From positions 22,102,055 to 22,166,054 of the forward strand of contig JACMZG010001914.1 of assembly GCA_018340805.1 (NCBI GenBank): 64,000 nt of DNA, in the 5' to 3' direction. The stretch's first letter is position 1, and every line of letters begins with the position of its first letter. Below the pieces are notes generated by a model that saw only the letters and a program-made list of their open reading frames with translations, was not told where the DNA came from and did no database searches. Origin of the DNA: Microvelia longipes (lineage: Eukaryota > Arthropoda > Insecta > Hemiptera > Veliidae). The translations under genes were made by a program, and so were the position numbers. Positions 12,906-62,000 of this stretch are shown here, in pieces.

Positions 12906-13381
12906 GAAAATTAAAAATATTTTAACTTGTTAATTTAAATTTACCTTAAAGAAATATCGAGAAGAATCTGTTAAGGCTTCTCACTAAGTGTGGAAAAAAC
13001 TAGTCATTTCTTGCTAATTTAAAACATGGCGGTTAGTTTTTAGATCTATATTTAGCTAGTAATATGTTGGTATGACTGATTTTAACGGAAACGTCAACAC
13101 TGGTTTTTTTTATGAATCATCCTTCATGTTTTTGTACCCCTTTTTCACGGAGTTTTTAATTATCTTCCCTCTTTTTATTTGTGGTTCCTTGCTGGGGGTC
13201 TGGTGTTTTCGGTTTATTTAATTAATCAAAATTGATAAGTATAAGTGAATCTTGCCGATTGACGAGCTGTTTTAAGTTTTAAAGTTATTTAATTAAAGTT
13301 TTTAGTGAAGTTTTACGTTAAGCCAATGCCGTTATCGTAAGATTAGTGTGTGCCGGAACGTGTTTTTTATAGGACTGTAAA

Positions 13382-48165
<34,784 letters not shown>

Positions 48166-48640
48166 AACTTCTCCAAATCATTACAATTTTTTACCTTTTC
48201 TTTTAGTACTGATTTTTCTTTTAATTTATTATTATTATTATTAATTATTTAGTACAGTTAAAATTTTTATATTTAAATGAGGCCTAACCTCTAATTTTAT
48301 ACAGATAATGTAAAAGTATCATTAAATGTGTTTGCTTTTATGGACAGTCTCATGCATCTGATCAATTGGAATAATTTAATGGATTTTTAAATTTTATTTT
48401 GTTGGAAAATTCTATTGTTCTTAGACCTAAGAACAATCCTATTTAAACATTTATTCAGAAACTTATTGTATGTAACATAAATTTATTTAGATAAGAGTTT
48501 TTTTGGTACAAAAAAACTCTTTTGGTTTTGGGTACAAATTATTTACTTTACTTCTGCTCTCAAACAAAAAAATGCATATTTATTGCCATTGTAATAAAAA
48601 TGTTATTTTATCTGGCTAGAGATATACTGCATAATTTCTT

Positions 48641-48703
48641 ACTAGTTACCAGTTACTAGTTACTAGTTACTAGTTACTAGTTACTAGTTACTAGTTACCA
48701 GTT
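48641..48703. repeat. Heptamer tandem repeat (AGTTACT)n
   Basis: About nine near-perfect units of AGTTACT, with CC variants at both ends, degrading after 48703. Simple minisatellite. Confidence 0.9.
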
Positions 48704-51700
48704 CGTTACTATTACTAGTAAGCAGTTACTGAGTGGTTAAAGTATGTAAGTTCTTAGAATAATATTTTTAGTAATTTATATACAATATTTAATCTAGTGT
48801 GCCTGTTTAATTCAACTGTCTTAAATGTATTTGTATCGCAAAAGTGACTAGTCTGGTAAGACTATCATCAACTTATTATATAATAAATAAAACACTATAA
48901 TTTAAAAAAAATCAATTTTTAATATACTTTGTCTAATAGCACAATTCAAATAATCAGACACATTTCTGGAAATATCCTATCATCAGTGTATAAATAAACT
49001 AAGCTTAAATTTATTATTGTTCTGTGGATGTGTGTGGAAGGTAGGAGGGTTGGAGACATTTTAGATCTAAGGAACAAAGAAAAAGGAGGGTGTCTTTACC
49101 TGTACCACCTGTTCTAAATATTAACAAGATGTACCTGAAGTAATGACACAAAGATTTTATGACTTATATTACACTTAAAATTAATACTATTATTTAGTTT
49201 TAATACAAGTTTCATAAATCATAAAGTAATTTTATTGACTATATACTTGTGTAGAGGAATTAGTCTATATGCAGTCCATAAGTTAAAATTATGTATACCA
49301 TTGAATATTTTTGATTATTTATATTTACTTTGTGATAATAGACAACGTATAATAAAAATAAGATTTTTTAATAAATTATAGTGTTTTATTTATTACTTAA
49401 AATGTTCAAATTATCACAAAATCTCGGTTGAAACAACAAACTTAGTTCATTTAAAACTTTTGAGGACTTATGTGAAATTCATTGACTATGTTTCACATTA
49501 TTGACTACATCTAGTAAAACTTTCATTACTGCTCAGTTAACCTGTTTTAAAATGTTATGGTTCCCTCTAACTCTGAGGGTAAGAGTAAGGATATGTGTAG
49601 CTTACAATATGTCAGAATATAAATAATGTGAAGTTAAATTACAATTCTGATTTTTGTTAATTGAATTGCTAACTTGGGGATCAGATCTTTGAGATTATTC
49701 ATTTTGTAAACACATATATAATTTGCTCTATAGTCTGTTCTTTGTTTACTTTTTATTTTTTTAATTAAATTAAAAATGTTATTAAAAGCTTTGCCTCAGC
49801 CTCTTTCCTTTTAGTCCTAGTTAAAAAACAGACTGTAGGGTTTATTGAGGTTATCTACTTGTATATAGTTTATTAATTAGTCTCCAATAAATGTCTGTCG
49901 ACAGTTTGATCAATTGCCAAGATAAAATTAATTACATTATAATTGTTAAAGTCCTGCCAAGAAGTTAAAAAAGAAAATTTTTAACACTTGTGGTTTAAAG
50001 TTTGTATAGTCTGTTATTTATTTAAAGATTTAAAAGTAGTTTAAAAAAGGAAATGTAAGCAAACTTAACTTAAAAGTTTTTTATTTAAATAAAATCTAAT
50101 TGTACAAACTACTGCACTTGTAAACAAACGTCATGCCTTTATTACTTCTTTGTCGTCTTCTAATGGCTTTAACTAGGCTTAGAAAAATCAAAAGAGCAAA
50201 GCTAGATAAATGAAAGTTGATATACTCTAAATATTCCACCATATGATACTCAAATGACATTTTCTGGTGAATTTTGCTAAAACGTGAATGTTGGTGCAAT
50301 TATCACAAAGATTTAAATATCTTAAGTTCTAACTATGTAGTACTGCACTTCTCTTTTAATTTTTATTCTATTATATAGTACCAAAAAATTAAGGTACCAC
50401 TTAAAACAATTATATCATATTTTTTTAGTGAGCCTTCCTTTTTCAATTTTTACCTCCCTAAAAGAAGAAGTGACTTAAAACATTTGTTGATGATGTGCTT
50501 AAAACATGAGATCATTTACTAACTCAAATCACACCATTTTTCTGTGCTCATTAATTGCATTGATTTGCTTGTGATATAAATGGTCTCTCAATTTACAGCA
50601 ACGGCATTGCTTTTCTCTTTATTTGTCTAAGCTAAGCTACTGTTACAGATAATTTTAGTTTCATACTTTGTCCAGACCAATCAGAAAGTTCCATTTCTAT
50701 ACATTATATATAAATTCCAATTTAATTAGAGTAAGAGTTAAAGGGGTATTAATAAAGACTTAAACATTGATAAGAATAATTAAAACTTTTGTGGAACTGA
50801 TTCTGACCTTATTTTAAAAACCACTTTTGTGTCTTTTAAATGTTTTGAACCTGTTAAAATGTTAATTTTATAATTAAAAATCTTGGCATATTATGGTGAG
50901 TATTGTTAGTATAAATGGATCTATTGAAAAAGGCATATGGCTGGATTTCATTTGTAACTACTTATTGATAAGTTTTTATTTATATATTTATTTATCATTC
51001 ATATTTAATTATTTATTTGAATTGAAATGATTTACAAGTCCTACTTCTTGGGGTTTTACTTAGGAAGTTAGTTCTTACCAAAATGAGATTGTAAAAAGAA
51101 TAAATTAAACTTTAATAATTATACTATGACCTTAGTAGATATTACCTCTCCTGTTCCAAATATACTTTAAATTTTAGTCACCGACCTGATGATATTTTTT
51201 ATGTCCAATAAGGCTAAAATAATATTTTATTATATGCAGTATCAGAATTGGAGAATACATACATAATAACATAAACATTTGTTATTATTACTGTTGTGTG
51301 TGTTTATACTTAATACAATAAATAATAAATTGTATTAATACTTAAAACAATGAATTATTGACTGTACAAATTACCAAAATTCTCATAAAAATTTGTATTT
51401 CTTGTTCTGTAAAGTTGATATTTTATTCCGATTTATTAATTTACTAGCACAGGGAATTTATCAAACAATTCCCTACTGTTGTAATTGATTATGTAGTATC
51501 TGCATAGAAGTATTTGTTTATATACTAATTTATCTTACCGTGGAAAAATAGATTTATGAAGAGTTTGATGCATTTTATATGTAGTATTTAGAATGAAATT
51601 CAGCCGTGTTTTCTCCCTTAATTATTTATATATTAAATATAATTTTTTAGTTGTGAAGAAATACATTTCTTGTAAATTTTTTCATGTATTTTAAGTAAAC

Positions 51701-54700
51701 AAGCTTTTTTCTTAAAATGAAGAAATAATATTAGAACTATATAAAATTTATATATTTCCTTACTTAAAATTAATTAATCTAATATTTTTTATTTTAGAAA
51801 ATATTAGTTACCACTGGTCATTTTTTATTATTTATAAATATTAATGTGTAAGATTGTAGATTTTATTTTATTTATATGTAAATCACACCTTAACTTAATC
51901 AATATTTGGGATATTTTTCCTATTTTAGTTTCAAATAATAATTTAAGCTGATTATTTAAAAGGCAAGAAAGTGAGTAAAATTAATTATTTAAAGGTTTGT
52001 TTAACATTGTTAAAGGCTCACTTCGTATAAAAATCAATAGTTTACTCATGCAGCATCTTCACTGTTTTACTATTCTCTCTCCCTGTATTGTGAGAGCCTA
52101 CTGTTATTTAGTTGAAATTTTTGTATTTTTCCATTTACTCCTACTCACGAACTTTGACTATGATGTAACAATATAAACAAATCTAAGAATATTTGAATTT
52201 TAATATTAAAAGGTGTGATTTTTTAGTTATTAAGTTATTTTTTTTACATTACTTTGCTCCCACTATTTTTATGAGTCAGTATTCTTTTATGCAATAGATG
52301 TTTTTATTATGTTTTCTTTAGGTTATTTTTAACAATTTTTAGTGTAGAAGATAATAGCATGTCGAAATTTGACGATATTTTTCTATCAACATTTCCGTAT
52401 CTGAGGGAATAATTTAAAAATCTTGGACAAAATTAGACGAATTAGACCTTTCTTTTATAGTCTATTAATGAATTGATATGTACTACAGTTTTAGTTGCGT
52501 CTTTGTTTAATGAGATGGAGTAAATAGTACTTTGTCACTAAACTGTTCTAATTAATAATTTGAAAAATAGGGTATTGGGAAATGTATTTGTAGGGTATTG
52601 TTAAAAAAAATGGTTGGGGTAACTTTTCTATTTATTCAACAATTGGCTCTATTTGTTCTCAGATAAAAGATAACAGTATGCCCACGATGTATTGTACATA
52701 TTCTTAAAATATTAGTATCATTTATTGCCTGCGTATTATCTTTTTTATAAAAATTGTTTAGATGTTACGTTTCACTGTTATTTGTTGTTTTAAGGTTACA
52801 CTTCTTTATGTTATATGTATGTTTACAAACTTAGTTAATAATTAAATAATAAAATTAATTAACATCAGACTGTTTTGTATAACGTGCAATAGTTATTTAC
52901 GATTAATTCTATTAACTGTTGCAATTTATAGTACCTAGATTTAAGTATAATAAAACTACTGAAAAGGTTCAAATTGACAGGGCATGAAAATATTGCAGAG
53001 TAACATTATGATAGATTTGTGTCCCAAAATTAATGATTGGTAATAGTTTATGACCAGTCAAAATATTTCTCTCTCACTATTTGCCTGTCCTGTCGATTTT
53101 AGTCTTTTAACAATTTTAAAGATAAAATAAACAAAAACATTTTTTAATCAGTTTTCTTAGTGTGGGAAGTCTAAGGGTGTTTTATTCAAATTAAATCGAA
53201 TGACTGATTTAGTTAATTTCCAATAATATACTGAAACATTCATTTACTTCTACCCTAGTCTGTAAATCCCCCTCCAGGGACAGGGGTGGATTGTGATAGC
53301 AAAATCATGTCATCCTCTATTCTCATAAAAGGTCTACATTTCGACTACAACTTCATATTACTGTTTTAATTTGCCACACTCTTTTTAATACTTCCCTTTA
53401 ATTAGAGTACAATATATTTTCTTTCAAGTACATTCCAACTTTGTCTGATGTTTTAAGTATGAGAAACAGGATTATTATTTGTGTTTTATTAAATTTATTA
53501 TTATTGCTAAGTTCACGTGTAATCCTATGGTGTAATCTATTATTATTTTAGATGTTTTATAAATATTTTTGTTTACTGTCTATGAAGTATTCAAGAACAA
53601 TACTCGAGACCAAGTAAAACTTATTCTTATGTAACAATACTACATTCATTTATTGTACTTATTCAATGTAAGAATAAGTCTAGTTTATCTTCAGTGATGT
53701 CCACATATGCCCTCTTGAGTAATGATTTTTGGTTTACATTTCTTGTTATATTAATTTATTTTATTAATTAGAGATATTCATTCAGGGCAATGTTCATTTT
53801 AGAACTTTACATAAGTGTAAGTGAAACTTATTTATGTTTTATTGAACAGGTATAAGTCTCACTCAAACTGAGTTAATTTTGCAGAATCTAAAATACTGCA
53901 CAAAGTGTACTGAAACTATAAAAAGTTATATAATTGAGGTATTCTAGAACAGTGGTGGTGTTTTTTAGCCTGTGTTGTGGTAGCATTGCATCCTGCCTGG
54001 TTCTGGTACCATAGTTATGAGCAACTTAGTTTAAGCTCTTTTTAATTTTGTGTGTGTTGCACACGATCTCTAAAATTTATTGAGAAGGCAGAAGAGATTT
54101 TAAACCTTGTGAAAGAGCAACTTTTGCTATTGCTTGAAAACCCTAGTGAGCGAGAGCGCAAATGACCATTTTTTTAATAACAAAGGTAGACTGGGCTTCT
54201 GTACCTCAACCCCATGATCTAAGTCCACATACCATTTTTGCTATATGGCGCTTACCAAAACACTTGTTGTTTTGCTCAAACCAAGCAGTGTTCTTGAACA
54301 TGCCCCTTAGAATGTGTAACCACTTAAATCATTACTACATGCTATTTTTGTGGGTACTTAAATTAGGTACATTTATTCATTTGAAAATCAACGATTATTA
54401 TTTTTAATACTAAAATTAATTTTATTGATTCTTCTTTAATTTAGTATGTTAAAGCATCTAAGTATTCAATCTATTCGATTAACTTTGATATCTTGCTAAA
54501 TAGAATATAATTATAACCATAACCATATAAAAAATTACCTATACCAGTAAAGATAACCTGTTACCTTTCCTTTCAACAACTAAAATAAACACTTAGTGGT
54601 CTGATGAATTATTTATAATCAATAATATACAATACAGTTATTTCCTACATAACTAATTTACTTAAAACTGAGTTTTTACTGAAGAGGGTTGTAATTATAT

Positions 54701-56007
54701 TGTATTTGTACCTTTTGAGTGTATTTTTAATTGAATGTTTGATAACTTAATATTAATAAGTATCTTCATGGAATTGTTCTATTGTTATGTTAAATGAACA
54801 TTAATGTTCAAAGAATATTATGAATGGTTGATCAACAAATTAAAATAGATTAAAGGAAACTATAAATTTTGGATTTTTGAGTGAAACTAGGTCATACTAA
54901 TGTAAATTTTATAATTATTTTAATACTTTATGGTTCGATTTGAAACTAAAAATTAAACTTTTTATATTTATATAAATTTAATACGTTTATTTATGATTTT
55001 AATAATTAAATTATAACTTGATGGTAAACATTAATCATAAAATTGATTAACTAACTGTACTAAAACGGTCCCTTACGATATGATTTAGAATGAGTACCAG
55101 TGGTTGTATTTCTTTGTATAGGCACTGATGATGGCCTTATGTTAGGTTGAAAGGGCTCTGAATAAATTATTGTTTTGTGGAGAGACTCTTTTCATTGTTC
55201 TTTTAATGGTCCCTTACATTTTTTAACTATCATAATTATATTTTTACTCATTTAATCACATATTTGATCAAAAACGCCTTAACATAAAGATTGATAGAAT
55301 TGATCTCAATGCACTATGAATTATAAACATTTTTGAGGTGCTTATAAGTTGTCTGCTTTTCTTTAACTTCCTTGCAAGCCTAATATTAAGTTTAACTCAT
55401 TATTCAAGAAATTGTATTGTTTTAAATTAATTTTGTCTCTAACCAAAAAGTTAATCTTGCATTATTAAAATAAATGTAACTTTAAAACGAATCTCCATTA
55501 TTATTTACCAAATTCATTTTGACCGTTTTCCAAATTGTCTATCTATATCTATGATTATTTATAATAATTTATTCTACTTAAATTAATTATCTATGTTTGT
55601 ATTTAAACTATTTATATTTATGAAAAGTTAATTAATTTTACATCACTTTGTGTCTATTATATTGACCAGAATATAATTAAAATTCATATAAACAAATTAA
55701 AAAAAAACGTTTTCCTTATTGTACTTTTATATAACTGTAATGAAATGATTTTATTTGCTTAGTAGCTTATTTATGTGCTTCGAATACATTTTTTTATTTG
55801 TATTTTTTCTTTGAATTGTTTATGCAAAAAAATCTCAACAGAATTATGTTTTTTTTTGTTGTAATTGATTAAAATAAAAAATAATGTGTATTTATGTAAA
55901 TTATAAAAATTAAAAATATGTGTATTGTATGATTATTTTATATTACGTTATCCAGTACGACAACAAAGGTTATATAATATCATATGCATATTTATACTAT
56001 GTAATCA

Positions 56008-56200
<193 letters not shown>

Positions 56201-56352
56201 AAACATAAAGTATGGTAAAAGCAGAGACTTTTTAGCAGGTACTCCAGATTTTGCTACTAAATATTTTTTTGTAAAAATTCTATAATTTTTGTTATACATA
56301 GGTTATTCAGTTGTTAGAGTTACACACAGTTAATACACAGAGGTAACAGAGT

Positions 56353-56421
56353 TAATACACAGTTCAACTTTGACATAAAAAAGCATCTTGCTTTTTTATG
56401 TCAAAGTGGAACTGTGTATTA
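56353..56421. repeat. Hairpin with 33-bp arms and 3-base loop
   Basis: Left arm 56353-56385 and right arm 56389-56421 are complementary with one mismatch (TAATACACAGTTC, then ACTTTGACATAAAAAAGCA). Weaker pairing continues outward for some bases. The word AGTTAATACACAG also occurs directly upstream (56329-56340). Likely a small foldback transposon; the tiny loop argues against a microRNA precursor. Confidence 0.8.
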
Positions 56422-57140
56422 TCCTGTAATCTAGAGTAACCCTGTAAGCACTGAATTTGCCATTGGAGGTTTAGAAATAGCAGCCTGGGGCCATACTTTG
56501 CTACCATGCCTTAATGTCATGTTTTGGTTATAAATGTCAGTAATAGCTTTAGACTAAGCAAGATGTTTCCCTCTCATTATTTTCATGCTCTGTCAATTTT
56601 ATTCTTTCACTGTAGTAGTTAATGATTTACACGTTAATTTGCCAGTAACTTGACCCTTATGTTAAATTCTTTTTTTTTAGTTCATTGACGTATATTTTCA
56701 TTATTTGACTAATTATATCCACATGGATTTCTTTTCCAATGTTCGTGATGTTTAATAATGATATTTCTAGAGAATAAAACTCAGGGAATATTTTTAAACT
56801 TAATTTATTCAAATGGTTTGTTTTTATTATATCTTTATTGCACATAATCTTAAAGCTTAATATTGCACTTTTATATTTAACATCTGTTTTACACTAACAT
56901 TTTTATATCACACTTATTTCTTAAGTAATTCTAATAATTTTGTGAAAAATTATACAAATTTTGATGAGCTGTGAGATTTATCAGACAATATCTAAAAAAT
57001 GTTTGATTAGGAAGTAATAAAAATACATAACTCGTGATTAGTTGTCTTCTTACTTTAATCGCTTTAAACATTTGCAAATTTATGATTTTATTAACTCTCC
57101 TAGCTAATATTTTATACGTCTCTATAAATCTTTAATAGTA

Positions 57141-57293
57141 TTGCACACGGTTATAATCAGATGACTGCAAGGGAACCAATTAGGTTATTGTTGGATATGA
57201 AACAACATTCACAATATAATATCAGGCCAATCTCATTGTTTACTCCACACTATTTTGCCACGCTGTCAACTGATTATAACCATGTTTTATGCT
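57141..57293. mobile_element. MITE, ~153 bp, copy 2
   Basis: The left end (CACACGGTTATAATCAG, then GGGAACCAATTAGGTT) and the reverse complement of the right end (CATGGTTATAATCAGTTGAC, then GTGGCAAAATAGTGTGG) are imperfect inverted repeats. Same family as 13966-14146, and its ends resemble the large element at 23416-45853. Confidence 0.75.
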
Positions 57294-58878
57294 ATAATTA
57301 ATGTGTAACAATTCATCTTCACCTATGATATTTACATAAAATTAATACATTTAATTTGAAAAACACTTTGTAAAACTTAAGCTGTAATTCTTTTTATAAC
57401 TCTTAAAATTAATTTTTAGAGGTAGAAGCGACTTAAGTAAAGAAAGAAATAATGATGGCACTTGAATCGCTTTTGAATTAAATACAGTAATTTGTCATCA
57501 ATATTTGTTTATTTGACGCATATTGCTACTATTAAAAAAATTATGACAGACTGTACTATTCTTTGTATAATCTATAGTGTAACATAACCTAAACAAAGGT
57601 TATGTAAACAAACTTGAAAGTTAGTTATCCATTTTATTAACATTAGATTCTACATGACGACACCAATCAGTGCACAAGCTTGTTTTTAATTTCTTAGTCG
57701 GTCCATTTTTTTTAATTACATAAAACTCTATTTTCATTAGACTATCCAAGCCTTATATGTGATGCTTGCATGTTCATAGGATTCCCTGCACACATGCTAG
57801 TCAAACGATTCCCAATACCATATTTATGCACTTTTCTGTCAAATGTTTCAGGAGAGACCATTTCCCTGGAAATTTAATGAGAATTAAAATAGTTAAAGTA
57901 TCAATAACCTTTTTAAATTGCATTTATAATTTAAAATTTGGTTTAGAATAGTTATTTTTAGAAGAGGGATAAAAGGAGAATAGGAAGTCTACTCTATCTT
58001 TAGGTATTTCATGTGAATAAGAAGGGACCTCATATCTTTAGTTTAACTTTTATTAACTATGCTCACATCTCTTTTTATCTCAGCATTGTTAAATTTTATT
58101 CATTTTAAAAAAATAATTTATATATGTTTACACAAAAATTTATAACACAGTGATAAGCAATAAATTAGGTGCAAAACAGCTATGCTCCATAGTGATTTCT
58201 TTGTCCCTGTGTTTTTTTGAGAATGAGTTGACTTCCTCTTCCCCTCTCATTCCCCCTTAAGCAATAAATATCGTACTTTTGCTTAACTTTCATGTTCACG
58301 AGTTATAATTATTTTGTAATTTATGAACATAACAAATTGCTGGATAAATATATTAAGATTTCACCTCTTGTATGATCTTTCTCAGGAGCCAAAAAATGTT
58401 GGTAATCTCCCTAGGCAAGACTCAGGTGCTACTTTATCTCCTTCATGAAGTTTTCTCCTTCAGCTTTACCTTAGCTGGAAACTTAAACTTTAGCTACTTT
58501 GAGCTCTTCCATCCCTTGTTGTGTAAATAACTATTTTAAATGTATTGTGTTTTTGTTACTAGGATTTTCCACAAGATTCAATGGTCCTTCAGCTTGATAT
58601 AATTTACTTGAGATATTAAAAAAGTTATTACATCTACTTAGATTTGCATTATCATAAGATAGCACAACTATTGGTTGTTAGAGTGGGGACATCAAGCCTG
58701 GTTAGAAGAACATGCCTTTGGATCAATTTTGCATATCAAATTTCCTACCCATCACTACGCCTCCACTATCTTATCCTCATCAAACCGTTTGCTGTGACGG
58801 GTAAGACAAAAAAATTCTCTCTGGTAGCACTTCTTAGTATATTTGGATTTCTAAAGATAGCATACAAGTTTATTTGTA

Positions 58879-59038
58879 TTACCTTATGTAAGTTTTTAGA
58901 TCATTAATAGCCTGTGCTCTGCTTCTAGACTCAGCTATTATCCTTTCTCTCTCTTCTTGTAAAATATCTATTTTTCTTCCTTTTGATTCAATGTATCGTC
59001 TTAAAACTTCAGCTTTATCTTCTTCCATTTCTTTTATC
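58879..59038 (-). CDS. Coiled-coil gene, terminal exon
   Basis: Encodes IKEMEEDKAEVLRRY through INDLKTYIR and TAA (58879-58881). An AATAAA lies only five bases past the stop (58869-58874). Alternatively AAG|GTAATA at the stop could be a donor to a further exon, but I find none. Acceptor TTTATAG|GATAAA. Confidence 0.75.
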
Positions 59039-62000
59039 CTATAAATATTTATTGTTACATTTGTAATTTTTTCCTTATATAGTATACTACATAATTTTTG
59101 CCACTGTTTATTTCTCTGTTACAGTTTTCCTAAGTAAAGTAGTAAAAGTCCCTGGCATGGCTTAGCCATACCAGGAACTGGGACTGGGGATGACATGCTA
59201 GGGAATATCATCAAGATTTTGCTTGAAAACCAAAATCTTTCAACAGTGACATTGTTTGGCAATAATTATAACAAAAACTAGTATGGATACAAAGTAACTA
59301 ATCAGATTTAAAAAATCTAAAATTTAGATTAAAACTAAATTTTATAATATTTAGATTGCTTTAAACATATCACATTTATATACAATTCTGGGCTGTTAAA
59401 TTAGTGTAGTACAAATAGATAGGTTTAAAGTATATTGTTTTTTTTAAACACTTCCTTATTATGGAGTTCTGCTCAAAAAGTATAAGAACTTAAAATAATA
59501 GAATAAAAAGATTTTTGAGTCAAAACTGACCAGACTTCAAGCAATCTGTTGCTTATAGCTTAACAACACAAGCAATCAGTTGATTTTAATTAATTAATTA
59601 TCTGGTTGAAGTCATGTTATTGTAAACAGAATATGATTTTGAAAAAGGTTACTTACTTATTTAAATTATGCCTATGATTGAGTATTTTAATTTTATTTTT
59701 TTCCTTCATAAAGTGTAGTTTATCTACAAGAAGCTGACTAGCCGTGTGCTGAGCCCTATTTATCGCTATCCACTGCTCAATCATCACTTTATCCTGCCAT
59801 CTTTCGAACCATAAATCTAAATCTCTTTGAGTTCTTTGAACTTCGTGGTGTCTCATTTCTCTTTCATAGCTGTATCAACAAATAAAAATTGGTAATTACA
59901 ATAGCAGGTAATTACAATAAATAAGTCAGCTAGGGGAAAAGATGCCCATTGGTTTCTAAACTAGCCTAGTCTAAGAACATAAATAAATAATGATAGTAAT
60001 CATAGCCTTTAAGGCATCCTGAGGTTTTCTGGTATTAGAGTACATTTAAAAAAAATAAATGAGAAAAATAATTAAGATCCTTTTATTTTTAAATCATGAA
60101 ATGTTAAAATATTAATTACTGTGTTAATACATTGATTAAATTAAACTTAATGTTGTTAAGTTAAGTCTAGGTGTTAACCCTTAATATTTTAGGTTTGAAA
60201 TACACACTTCTTTTTCATTAAACGATAGTATAACTCAGTATCCTTATAGAGGTAACATAATACTAAGTTATCAGTGTACTTTTCGGACCCTGTACTAAAA
60301 ATTGATTTTAAACATTACTATTAATCTACTCAAGTTAAGGTGCTATTAATGAAAATGTGGCTAGAATAAGGTTTATGTAGAACTGCTTATAAAACTTACA
60401 AATTCTTAGCTATTTGTTCAAATTTAATCTGTCTATAGTCAATATCTGGAACATTTAGTTTATTTCTTTCTGAGTCTAAACTTCTATTTCTCATCACAAA
60501 TCTTTGTTTTTTCTTGTGTGCACTTCTGGATCCTTTCCTTCCTCTACTTGAAGGTCTCTGTAAAGAATAAAAAAAATTGCCAAAAGTATATGCTGTGCTT
60601 TCGACCAGGGATCCTGGTCTACTGTCTTAACCTTTAGACCTTTGGTCTTTATCAACATTTTTTATCGTATTATTTAAAGCTCATTAATATTTCTTTTATA
60701 TATTTCATTATATAGACTATCTTAGTCAATTACTTGTACCTGGTCTCAAATGTGGTACTTACTTTTTCACAAGTTCTGAAGTGTCTTGGTCCTGGCAGTG
60801 CAACATCATCAGAAACTAATGACTGTCCTGTGGCTCGACTATCCAACTTTCTTGGAGATATATTTTCTAAATCCTAAAAATTAAGTTGTTATTTTATATC
60901 TTACATTTATTAAATTACTCTTTAGTTAAAAAAACACATTAAAAAATGTTATTACTTGTAATTTTTACTCTTGGTCAGTTAAGTTTAAAAATCCTTTATT
61001 TATTGATATTAACAATATTAAAAATTTGGGTACAGGGTGACCAAATGAATATGAAAATCGCCTAATTTAAATAACAATATGTCTTTGACTTGCTTCGCCA
61101 TTAATGTCCTCAGACATTAAAAACATCTATTTTATTCTCAGTGGTCACCTATCTGTCTACTGATCACGCTTGACACTCCACATCAATAGTGATCCGACAA
61201 AAATACACTCATGCAAATTTCAACTCAATAGGTTATTTTTCTGATTTTTGAGAAAAAAGTTTAAGGGGGTACAGCACTAAAGTGAGGGGTACATCACTAA
61301 ATTGTGTTTATAGTTATACTCTATAAGGCACCTAAGTAAAGTGTGATTTGGAAAATCACACTAATTAATTGAATAGTGTAAACTTATTAGCTTAATAAGT
61401 TTTACTTTTTATTGGAAAGATGCTTCTTTACATTAATGTTTCGTGATAAAATTAAAGGATTAAAAATTTCTTGATGATTGAATAATCATCAAGAAATAAT
61501 TTTGATATTGATTCAATAATCAGTTATTTCAATTATTGAATTTATTCAATCAATTATTTCAATAATAATTAACAAAATAGTTATTGGACTGTTATTTAAA
61601 TAAAATTTCTATAGGACTGAAGTCTTCATTAATTAACCTAGAATTTCAATAATAATTCAAATAATTTTGAAGTACCGACAATTTTACTTCAATCAAATTT
61701 CAACTTAAATCATTATAATATATTATTTACTTTTAATGAGCTTAAAAGCTCTGGTGAAGTTCCTATTCCCGATGTTGTGCAGTTTGGACTGTCACCTGAA
61801 AATTAAGAACTAATTAAATTACTGATTTTAAGTCATAGTTTGGTGTACTAACGTATCATACTATCAATACTATGACACCTTATCTAATTTAAACTTATTA
61901 GATGGATTCAGGTATAAGGAAAAGTTGTGTTCACCCTAAAAATCTGAAGCCAAAATTTCTCCATAATTATCTGTTTTAGGCATTTTCATGACGTTTTGCA

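Larger units (their letters stand above)
7319..13381. other. Eaf-schlank intergenic region
   Basis: About 6 kb of AT-rich sequence with no supportable gene. The first part should contain the Eaf 3' UTR; several AATAAA hexamers occur (for example near 7890), but none can be chosen. It contains a small perfect hairpin (7620-7650), a small hairpin near 8790-8825 and the inverted repeat pair at 12165-12905. The last few hundred bases should contain the schlank promoter and 5' UTR. Confidence 0.6.

Noticed and set aside
48641..48703. CRISPR-like array
   Set aside because: Contiguous 7-mer tandem repeat with no spacers, in a eukaryotic genome.
54162..54407. 81-codon ORF in the gene desert
   Set aside because: No domain, no splice context and no codon pattern that would separate it from chance.
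56353..56421. microRNA precursor
   Set aside because: A 3-base loop with almost perfect 33-bp arms is unlike animal pre-miRNAs; more likely a foldback repeat.
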